Below, piece after piece: positions 1 through 5,259 of a stretch of 5,923 bases of DNA; position 1 is the stretch's first letter, and every line of letters starts with the position of its first letter. The DNA comes from a bacterium. Lineage in GTDB: Bacteria; SZUA-79; Acidulodesulfobacterales; Acidulodesulfobacteraceae. Under the pieces are notes generated by a model. The model made no database searches, had not been told where the DNA came from, and worked only from the letters and a program-made list of their open reading frames with translations. The stretch spans positions 1-5,923 of the forward strand of contig JAJXXD010000133.1 in the NCBI GenBank assembly GCA_021781285.1, in the 5' to 3' direction. A program made the position numbers and the translations under genes.

Positions 1-20
1 CCGTTTATTCCCTGAACCAT
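1..20 (-). CDS. 5' end of an unidentified minus-strand gene (truncated by window edge)
   Basis: Only the first six complete codons are visible, reading MVQGIN, with the next codon cut at base 1. The ATG at 20 is supported by a near-ideal Shine-Dalgarno sequence (AGGAGGG, plus-strand positions about 28-34) a suitable distance upstream, and by a strong sigma70-like promoter further up at 75-102. It follows the rubrerythrin gene in the same direction, with 113 bp between the rubrerythrin stop and this start. It may also receive read-through, since I see no terminator in the gap. Seven residues or fewer are not enough to name a product, so I assign none. Confidence 0.6.
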
Positions 21-74
21 TGTAATTCCCTCCTTTTAAAACAGTTATTAACGCTAATGCTGCTTCTTATTTTT

Positions 75-102
75 ATAATATCACAAAAATAGATATTGTC
101 AA
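75..102 (-). promoter_or_regulatory. Sigma70-type promoter for the gene at the left edge
   Basis: On the minus strand a perfect -35 box TTGACA (102 to 97) is followed after 16 bp by TATTAT (80 to 75), a five-of-six match to the -10 consensus. Transcription would start near base 68 and leave a leader of about 48 nt before the ATG at 20. The spacer contains a 6-9-6 inverted repeat (AATATC at 77-82 and GATATT at 92-97) that could be an operator. The match is seen in the sequence; promoter activity and any regulator are inference. Confidence 0.6.
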
Positions 103-133
103 ATTTTTTGCGTTTTATTTTACTTATTTTATT

Positions 134-646
134 TTACGCGCTGAATTTAATATATTTATCTTTTGCGCAGCCGCAGACGGGACATTTATCCGGCGCTTCC
201 GCTCCAACATGGGTATGTCCGCAAACCGGACAGATATAGACCGTTTCTCCGTCGAAATCCTTTCCCGAGGCATCAAGTTCCTTTGCCTTTTTATAGATTT
301 CCCTGTGTATTTTTTCGGCTTCCAGCGCATAATACGTAGAGCGCTCAGCTTCTTTTTCGTTTTGAAATTTAGCCACCTCATAAAATACCGGGTACATCTC
401 CTCTATCTCATAATTTTCGCCGTTATATGCAGCGGCAATATTTTCTTCGGATTTTTTAATGTCTCCAAGCGCCCTTAAGTGATTTTTTGCGTGAATCAGC
501 TCCGCCTTAGCTATAGCCCTAAATACGTTAGCCAATTTAGGCTTGCCTTCCTTCTGCGCCTCTTCCGAAAAAATCATATACTTTACGTGCGCCTGACTTT
601 CACCCGCAAAAGCGGCTTTTAAATCTTCTTCGGTCATACTTCTCAT
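134..646 (-). CDS. rbr: Rubrerythrin (diiron plus rubredoxin-like domain peroxidase)
   Basis: This is a cytoplasmic non-haem iron peroxidase that in anaerobes reduces H2O2 to water with electrons from rubredoxin or NAD(P)H-rubredoxin oxidoreductase. The 170-residue protein has the usual two-part layout. Residues about 5-120 form a ferritin-like four-helix diiron domain with likely ligands E16, E49xxH52, E80xxE83 and E111xxH114. Residues about 136-168 form a rubredoxin-like domain with C139xxC142 and C155xxC158, each followed by Gly, separated by a 12-residue loop. Family assignment is secure; individual ligand numbers are assigned by motif spacing. The ATG at 646 is preferred over the Met at codon 4 because AGGAGGA at 654-660 sits 7 nt upstream of it. 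The gene starts 23 bp after the DUF3857 gene, so it is probably cotranscribed. A weak promoter-like pair (TTGCCG at 693-698, 17 bp, TATTAA at 670-675) could also serve it alone. No key residue appears to be missing. Confidence 0.95.
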   Translation of the reverse strand: MRSMTEEDLKAAFAGESQAHVKYMIFSEEAQKEGKPKLANVFRAIAKAELIHAKNHLRALGDIKKSEENIAAAYNGENYEIEEMYPVFYEVAKFQNEKEAERSTYYALEAEKIHREIYKKAKELDASGKDFDGETVYICPVCGHTHVGAEAPDKCPVCGCAKDKYIKFSA

Positions 647-669
647 TTTTAAATCCTCCTATAATAATT

Positions 670-2661
670 TTAATAAAAATATACGTTTGATACGGCAATG
701 AAATAATTTTTTAAATACTCGACGTATGCTTTTATAATTTGCCTGTATTTTTTATAATCTTTAACCGATACCGCCGGCTTTTTTGATTCAAATTTATAAA
801 GACAGCTTAACTCGTCTTTATTTTTTAAAAATGAACAGTTTGAATAGGCGGAGCCCGCTTCATTATTAAATTTTAACGGGGTCGGCAAATAATATATGCC
901 TGATTTTTCCGGAATTTTTATTTTAATTTTGCCGATATGCTCAAACGGGTAACCTATTATTAAAGGATACAGTCTTTTCCTCTTTAAAACAAGGCGCGTC
1001 AGGCTCATATCTACCGGTATTACCGAATGAAATACCAATTTATCTCCCTTTAATACTCCGTAATTCCTATCAAAAAATTTTATATTAAGCTTTACGTTTT
1101 TATTAATTTTCTTAATATTTTTATATTTAAAAGTTTCTATACCGGCTCCGGGGATAAAATCATATAAAAAATTTGCCGCTTTAATCTTTTTACGATAATT
1201 ATTTATATTTTTAAGCGAAGTTCTTTCAAAATTAGAATATAATCCTTTATAAATTATTGAAATCCTGCCTTTTAAAGTTCCGTTCTTACCTATCCTGCCC
1301 TTTAATAAGAAAATTTTTTCGTTCTGATTAGGCTTTTCCGTAGGAGTAGAAATAAATTTAAAGCCGTTGCGCCTTAGGATCGCGGCGCCTTTTCTGCCTG
1401 CCAAACCGAAAGGAATCTTAAAAGCTTTATAAGAAGAAGAGTCGGGATATAAATAATACTCTTTATTTTTACCTTTTTCTTTTAAAGTAAAGCCGACTAT
1501 GACGGAATCAAACTGCTTGAGAGAAACGTTTTTGATATTTAAGTCCGCCGTATTTAACGACGGCATGAGAACGGGATACGCATCTATGCCCTCAATCTTC
1601 AGCATCGTTATCAGCAGTGCGGCTAAGGATTTTGAATCTCCGTAACCGTTTGCAAACGTTGTGCCTGCCGGCTCGGGTTTATAACCGTTTATACCGTAGC
1701 CTATTCCTATATATCTAAAAGATTTTACAAAGCTGTAATAAATTGAAGCCGCTTTTTGTCTGCCGTTATTGTCTTTATCATTTTTAAGAGCCGATTTAAC
1801 GAATTCTTTTATCTTACCCGTAGGTTTTTCCGCTTTTATAAACATTGCATTTACTTTATTAAGCAGATTATTCCACGAATTATAAGTAGATACGGCAATA
1901 TAACTTCTTAAATTTTTTATAGGCGGCATATAGGATTCCTTTTTTATCGCCGCAATATTGCTAAGGGATGCGTCAAGTTCTACGAATTTTTTATTTTTAA
2001 TATAAACGAACTTTTTTGAAACTGCATATTTGCTTAATTTATGCAAATAAAGATTAACATTAATCCCTTCCGGATATATCAGCGAAAAATCTATTTTTCG
2101 AACCGGTATAGTATAAGAAAAATAGTTAGTATAAAAAACGCCGTTTTTAATCAACGGCTTAAAATTATCTATCTCATAGGAAAAATTTATTACCGAACCG
2201 TCTTCGACTGCCGGCATTGAAAGAGTAAGATATTTTATGTCGGAATAGGCGGGGTAATTAACCGCAAAGTCCGGAGAAACAATATTAACCGCATGCTTGC
2301 CGACGGGAACTTTAAACATCCCCTTAAGCAAAGTATATGCGTAAAGTAATTTAATTTTTTGATATTTCTCGGAAAAAGGGACGATAACCTCGGAATACTT
2401 ATTGATTCCTCTCTGCGACAGTATTTTTACCGACTCGGTTATATACGCTTTGAGTCCGTAATTTTTATTTAATTTCAGAAGAACGTCTTTCTTGAGTATG
2501 TAAGCCCCGAAATTTTTGCCGGCTTTTTCCATATTGCCTCCCTGCTCAGGCTTAACGGCGGCGGCATGCGAAAAAACAGGATTTATAAGATTAGGAGCCG
2601 AAATAAGAATAAAAGCCGAAAAAATAAGAAATAATAACGATTTTAATTTTTTGATTTTCAT
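670..2661 (-). CDS. Secreted DUF3857 / transglutaminase-fold protein with degenerate catalytic triad
   Basis: With the ATG at 2661 the product is 663 residues. It begins with a Sec signal peptide: basic MKIKKLK, a hydrophobic core at about 8-22, and likely cleavage after the Ala run at 33-35. This places it in the periplasm or outside the cell. Residues about 60-205 resemble DUF3857. Residues about 290-410 resemble the transglutaminase-like fold, with the typical FRYIGIGYGINGYKPEPA block at 315-332. The rest is beta-rich-looking, as in DUF3857/DUF3858 proteins. The usual GDCKD active-site motif reads GDSKS here, with Ser343 in place of Cys. The usual FNHV reads FDSV (Ser386 for His), and the YWLDP position reads YYLYP (Tyr405 for Asp). 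All three triad positions therefore look substituted, suggesting a binding or scaffold role rather than catalysis. The only cysteines are C609 and C621, which could form a disulfide. It starts 14 bp after the TIGR02757-like gene and ends 23 bp before rubrerythrin. Family call is fairly sure; molecular role is unknown. Confidence 0.85.
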   Translation of the reverse strand: MKIKKLKSLLFLIFSAFILISAPNLINPVFSHAAAVKPEQGGNMEKAGKNFGAYILKKDVLLKLNKNYGLKAYITESVKILSQRGINKYSEVIVPFSEKYQKIKLLYAYTLLKGMFKVPVGKHAVNIVSPDFAVNYPAYSDIKYLTLSMPAVEDGSVINFSYEIDNFKPLIKNGVFYTNYFSYTIPVRKIDFSLIYPEGINVNLYLHKLSKYAVSKKFVYIKNKKFVELDASLSNIAAIKKESYMPPIKNLRSYIAVSTYNSWNNLLNKVNAMFIKAEKPTGKIKEFVKSALKNDKDNNGRQKAASIYYSFVKSFRYIGIGYGINGYKPEPAGTTFANGYGDSKSLAALLITMLKIEGIDAYPVLMPSLNTADLNIKNVSLKQFDSVIVGFTLKEKGKNKEYYLYPDSSSYKAFKIPFGLAGRKGAAILRRNGFKFISTPTEKPNQNEKIFLLKGRIGKNGTLKGRISIIYKGLYSNFERTSLKNINNYRKKIKAANFLYDFIPGAGIETFKYKNIKKINKNVKLNIKFFDRNYGVLKGDKLVFHSVIPVDMSLTRLVLKRKRLYPLIIGYPFEHIGKIKIKIPEKSGIYYLPTPLKFNNEAGSAYSNCSFLKNKDELSCLYKFESKKPAVSVKDYKKYRQIIKAYVEYLKNYFIAVSNVYFY

Positions 2662-2670
2662 CAATAAGAA

Positions 2671-2677
2671 TCCTTTT
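2671..2677 (-). promoter_or_regulatory. Ribosome binding site that fixes the DUF3857 gene start
   Basis: On the minus strand AAAAGGA lies 9 nt before the ATG at 2661. The reading frame stays open upstream to a TTG at 2700, but that TTG has no Shine-Dalgarno sequence, would overlap the preceding gene by 25 bp, and would put 13 polar residues before the signal peptide. The ATG at 2661 is therefore the better start. The site lies immediately after the stop codon of the TIGR02757-like gene (2676-2678) and overlaps its last codon positions, consistent with translational coupling. Confidence 0.7.
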
Positions 2678-3842
2678 AAGAAATTAGAGTTTGATTGCAA
2701 ATATCATAAATATCACATTTTTCACAGTCCGCTTCGTTCCTGTTTTTTTTGCATAAATCTAATATTCCCAACCTTGTAATTGCAAAATCATATTTTACCG
2801 GGTCGGAATAGTCAAGTTTTTTGAGATTTTCGGTTATCTCTTCCGCCATTTTAAAAGAAGGGTTTTTGCGGGCTGTTAAACCTATATACCGGCTGATTCT
2901 GCCTATATGGGTATCTACCGGCATTATCAGCTGATAAGGCTGAATGCCGCCCTGCCATATACCTAAATCAAGGTTGTCTGAATTCCTTACCATCCACCTT
3001 AAATATAAATTTATTCTTTTGCACGGACTGTTGTCTGCAGGAGAGGTAAAAAAGAAATGCACCATAGAATCTTCCGGCGGGGTATCCGTACCGTAAACGG
3101 GCGAAAAATCGACAAGTTTTAGGGCTCTTTTAGAAAAACTGACCAAAGCGTTTTTTAGATTTAAATCGGATGGATTATAGCCTTTAAGGAAAAAATTTTC
3201 TATAGAACCGTATTTTTTTAGTATTTCGCTTAAAACCAAAAACAGGGCTATAACGTCTTTTTCTTTGATAAAGCGGTAGTAAAAACCTTTAAATAATTTT
3301 AATCCTTCGGCAACATCGAAATTTAACGTAAATTCATAAAATTTATGATTAACGATTTTATCTATTTTATCTAATACTTTAAGAATTTGGCTCACCCCGC
3401 CGAATGCAAATCCCGCCGCTATAAATCCGGCAATCTCGATATCTTTCGGGTCGTCGAATTTATGGGCGAAACCGAGCGGGTCGGAATAAAGATAAGATTC
3501 TTCGAATTTATTATATAGATCTTCGAGGCATTCCTTTAATTTTAATGTTTTATTGCCCTCGCCGAACGATTTAACCTGACTGATAATCCCGCCTTTGTAA
3601 ACAAACGTCTTGCCGCCGGGAAGAGACCAGCAGTCGCCTTCTTCAAGCGGATAAGGAACGTTTATCCCTCTGCCGATAAAAACTTCTTTTCCGCCTATTT
3701 TCGTATAAAAGTTAAAATCGTTATCCTCCCAGATTAAAGACCCTCCTGAAGCCGAAAGTCCGCCATCCGGATTTTTGCCTGAATTTAATTTATTTAATTC
3801 GCGTTCCGACGGTTCTTCGCCTTTTTCATATTTAAAACTCAT
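2676..3842 (-). CDS. TIGR02757/DUF2400-like HhH-GPD-fold protein with N-terminal extension and Fe-S-type Cys tail
   Basis: A 388-residue cytoplasmic protein. Residues about 101-360 match the TIGR02757 (DUF2400) family, distantly related to HhH-GPD DNA glycosylases such as endonuclease III. Recognisable blocks are DIEIAGFIAAGFAFG (134-148), YYRF (188-191), CKRINLYLRWMVR (274-286), LDLGIW (291-296), MPVDTHIGR (307-315) and DPVKYDFAITRLG (347-359). D310 matches the catalytic Asp of the glycosylase fold, but the Gly-rich hairpin and catalytic Lys of endonuclease III are not visible, so base-excision activity is not assured. The C-terminus carries C364-x8-C373-x2-C376-x5-C382, close to the endonuclease III [4Fe-4S] loop (C-x6-C-x2-C-x5-C). 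Residues 1-100 are an extra, unrecognised, Gly-rich, probably beta-stranded segment; family members I know of are about 230-270 residues. The start is supported by GGAG at 3854-3857, 11 nt upstream, and no alternative start near residue 100 was found. Function is unknown; a role in nucleic-acid repair is inference. Confidence 0.85.
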   Translation of the reverse strand: MSFKYEKGEEPSERELNKLNSGKNPDGGLSASGGSLIWEDNDFNFYTKIGGKEVFIGRGINVPYPLEEGDCWSLPGGKTFVYKGGIISQVKSFGEGNKTLKLKECLEDLYNKFEESYLYSDPLGFAHKFDDPKDIEIAGFIAAGFAFGGVSQILKVLDKIDKIVNHKFYEFTLNFDVAEGLKLFKGFYYRFIKEKDVIALFLVLSEILKKYGSIENFFLKGYNPSDLNLKNALVSFSKRALKLVDFSPVYGTDTPPEDSMVHFFFTSPADNSPCKRINLYLRWMVRNSDNLDLGIWQGGIQPYQLIMPVDTHIGRISRYIGLTARKNPSFKMAEEITENLKKLDYSDPVKYDFAITRLGILDLCKKNRNEADCEKCDIYDICNQTLIS

Positions 3843-3867
3843 TGCAGATACGGCTCCGTTTTAAAAA

Positions 3868-3897
3868 ATTATAAAATTTTTCTGTTTAATTTGTATT
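3868..3897 (-). promoter_or_regulatory. Possible internal promoter upstream of the TIGR02757-like gene
   Basis: In the 60-bp gap after the flavodiiron gene, the minus strand has a perfect -10 hexamer TATAAT (3873 to 3868). A weak -35 (AATACA, 3897 to 3892, three of six matches) lies 18 bp upstream. Transcription would begin near 3861, about 19 nt before the ATG at 3842 and just ahead of its GGAG. The region is very AT-rich, so chance matches are likely. Confidence 0.35.
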
Positions 3898-3902
3898 AAT
3901 AT

Positions 3903-5141
3903 TTATGAATCCTGCGTTATTTTATACGCAAAATCCATTCCGAATTTTTCGCAGTTAAGCAAATCTTCTTCGAAGGGCGTCATTTGAATTTTTAATCCTT
4001 CCTGAACGATAATAAACCTGAGGCTTTTAAAAATATCCTGCACCATCTGAACCGCCTCCCCGCTCCAGCCGTAACAGCCGAAAACGGCGGCTTTTTTATT
4101 TTTGACGTTCAGCATAACCAAAGACGATATCATATCGAATATAGGTTTGGGCGGCTTTGCGTTAAGCGTGGGCGACCCTACTATTACTGCATCGGCTCTT
4201 TCTATATCATCTACGACGTCTTTAATATCGCGTTCGACCAAGTTTATCAGCGATACATCCGTAAGTCCGTCTATGCTTGCGCCTTTTGCAATGTGTTTTG
4301 CCATTTCTTCGGTATTGCCGTAAGCCGAAGCATAAATTACGGCTATCTTTTTAACGGCTGAATCCGCATTGGATGTTTTACTCGATTCCATATACCAGTC
4401 GATATATTTTTTTAAATCTTTTCTTAATATCGGACCGTGCGACGGAGCTATAACGTCTATATCGTAATTTTTAAGTTTTTCCAGAGCGCTTAAGGAATAG
4501 TTCTTGAAAGGCCTCATTATATGGGTGAAATAATATTTGAAATCTTCGAAGGCCTCGTCTTTATCAGATAATAAATCGTTAAAAACCTTTGGGTCGCAGT
4601 AATGGGCTCCGAAGAAATCGCAGGGAAACAGGATTTTATCTTCTTTCAGATAAGTAAACATAGTATCCGGCCAGTGCAGGAACGGGGCGCTTATAAACTG
4701 CAGAGTTTTTCCGCCCAGATCGAGCGAATCTCCATCGCCGACCGTAATATTATTATAATCTTTTTTAATAATATGTTTTACAAAATGATGAGCATTTTTC
4801 GAATAAACTAAGGTTGCGTCTTTTGCAATGTCTTTAATCAGATGAAGCGCCCCCGAATGGTCGGGTTCCGTATGATTTATAATAATATAATCGATTTTAG
4901 ATATGTCCGTTATGCCGCTTAATTTATTTATCAACTGGTCTTTAGTATTGAGTTTCACGGTGTCTATCAGGGCTGTTTTTTGGCTCCCCTGAATAAAATA
5001 AGAATTATAAGTCGTTCCGTTAGCGGTAGGTATTACTATATCGAATACTCTCAAATCGGGATCGAATGCTCCGGTATAAAACACGCCGTCTTTTATCTTG
5101 AGGGCATTTTGAGATAAATAGTTATTATTGTCGATATCCAT
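3903..5141 (-). CDS. fprA: Flavodiiron protein (FprA/ROO-type A-class flavoprotein, O2/NO reductase)
   Basis: This cytoplasmic enzyme reduces O2 to water and/or NO to N2O with electrons normally delivered by rubredoxin. The 412-residue protein has the standard class A architecture. Residues 1-255 form a metallo-beta-lactamase-fold diiron domain and residues about 264-410 a flavodoxin-like FMN domain. The full ligand set is visible: H90xE92xD94-H95, H156, D175 and H235. FMN-loop motifs are ASAYGNTEEM (271-280), GSPTLNAKPPKP (322-333) and CYGWSGEA (356-363). No C-terminal rubredoxin or flavin-reductase domain is fused, so an external donor is needed, and none is encoded in the window. The ATG at 5141 has a perfect AGGAGG (5151-5156) 9 nt upstream. 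It is the first gene of the minus-strand array that ends in rubrerythrin, forming an O2 plus peroxide scavenging pair. O2 versus NO preference cannot be read from the sequence. The symbol follows common family usage; roo is equivalent. Confidence 0.95.
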   Translation of the reverse strand: MDIDNNNYLSQNALKIKDGVFYTGAFDPDLRVFDIVIPTANGTTYNSYFIQGSQKTALIDTVKLNTKDQLINKLSGITDISKIDYIIINHTEPDHSGALHLIKDIAKDATLVYSKNAHHFVKHIIKKDYNNITVGDGDSLDLGGKTLQFISAPFLHWPDTMFTYLKEDKILFPCDFFGAHYCDPKVFNDLLSDKDEAFEDFKYYFTHIMRPFKNYSLSALEKLKNYDIDVIAPSHGPILRKDLKKYIDWYMESSKTSNADSAVKKIAVIYASAYGNTEEMAKHIAKGASIDGLTDVSLINLVERDIKDVVDDIERADAVIVGSPTLNAKPPKPIFDMISSLVMLNVKNKKAAVFGCYGWSGEAVQMVQDIFKSLRFIIVQEGLKIQMTPFEEDLLNCEKFGMDFAYKITQDS

Positions 5142-5181
5142 AGACTTAAACCTCCTATTTAAGTTTAAGATCGAGTCTTTA

Positions 5182-5194
5182 TAAATTCAATTTA
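5182..5194. repeat. Short AT-rich palindrome in the flavodiiron leader
   Basis: TAAATT and AATTTA flank a single central C, giving a perfect 6-1-6 inverted repeat. It lies downstream of the proposed flavodiiron -10 element (5213-5218), inside the expected 5' leader. The 6-1-6 geometry resembles Fur/PerR-type boxes, but its sequence is not the PerR consensus and the surroundings are almost pure A/T, so it may be chance. Confidence 0.3.
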
Positions 5195-5212
5195 ATAAAT
5201 ATACTTTTTATT

Positions 5213-5221
5213 ATTATATCA
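5213..5221 (-). promoter_or_regulatory. Extended -10 promoter of the flavodiiron gene
   Basis: The minus strand reads TGATATAAT (5221 to 5213), a perfect extended -10 element (TGnTATAAT). At 17 bp upstream lies only a weak -35 (TTATAA), as is common for extended -10 promoters. Transcription would start near 5206 and give a leader of about 65 nt before the ATG at 5141. The element lies within an inverted repeat (5213-5229) shared with the divergent hemW -10 element, so one bound repressor could affect both. Confidence 0.5.
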
Positions 5222-5223
5222 TA

Positions 5224-5229
5224 TATAAT
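5224..5229 (+). promoter_or_regulatory. -10 element for the hemW-like gene
   Basis: A perfect TATAAT on the plus strand, 30 bp before the ATG at 5260. No good -35 is visible at the expected distance: positions 5201-5206 read ATACTT. It lies back to back with the minus-strand extended -10 at 5213-5221, so the two polymerases would compete for the same stretch. Confidence 0.35.
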
Positions 5230-5259
5230 TGTTAATTATAAGAACCTAAGGGCTTAAAA

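Larger units (their letters stand above)
5213..5240. repeat. Two overlapping inverted repeats (candidate operator) between fprA and hemW
   Basis: The first dyad is ATTATAT-CAT-ATATAAT at 5213-5229 and the second is TATAATT-GTT-AATTATA at 5224-5240. Both have perfect 7-bp arms with a 3-bp centre and share the element at 5224-5229. They cover the -10 elements of both divergent promoters. The arms resemble the half-sites of Fur/PerR-family boxes (PerR consensus TTATAAT-N-ATTATAA) but with a 3-bp rather than 1-bp centre. The symmetry is directly visible; regulation by a peroxide or iron sensor is inference, and A/T richness raises the chance rate. Confidence 0.4.

Noticed and set aside
21..133. 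Possible rubrerythrin terminator in the gap after its stop
   Set aside because: I found only short A/T dyads and the downstream gene's promoter, with no GC-containing hairpin followed by a T-run.
124..381. Minus-strand open frame of 85 codons overlapping the rubrerythrin 3' half in another frame
   Set aside because: It lies inside the rubrerythrin gene, is very Lys/Arg-rich as expected for an out-of-frame reading, and shows no homology signal.
209..478. Plus-strand open frame of 89 codons opposite rubrerythrin
   Set aside because: It is antisense to a certain gene, has no recognisable domain, and its Phe/Ile-rich composition is the typical shadow of a Lys/Glu-rich gene on the other strand.
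2662..2700. Upstream TTG start for the DUF3857 gene giving 13 extra residues
   Set aside because: There is no Shine-Dalgarno sequence before the TTG, it overlaps the preceding gene by 25 bp, and it spoils the signal-peptide n-region. The ATG at 2661 has AAAAGGA at good spacing.
2516..2779. Plus-strand open frame of 87 codons across the DUF3857/TIGR02757 junction
   Set aside because: It is antisense to the signal-peptide region and to the Cys tail, both of which are explained by the minus-strand genes.
3864..3881. AT-only hairpin (7-bp arms, 4-base loop) after the flavodiiron stop as an intrinsic terminator
   Set aside because: A stem with no G-C pairs is too weak for a typical terminator, and the same bases give a perfect -10 hexamer. 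Read-through into the next gene is likely.
4102..4323. Plus-strand open frame of 73 codons opposite the flavodoxin domain
   Set aside because: It is antisense to a well-conserved domain, with low-complexity Ser/Ile content and no domain.
4602..4811. Plus-strand open frame of 69 codons opposite the diiron domain
   Set aside because: It is a shadow of the flavodiiron gene with no independent support.
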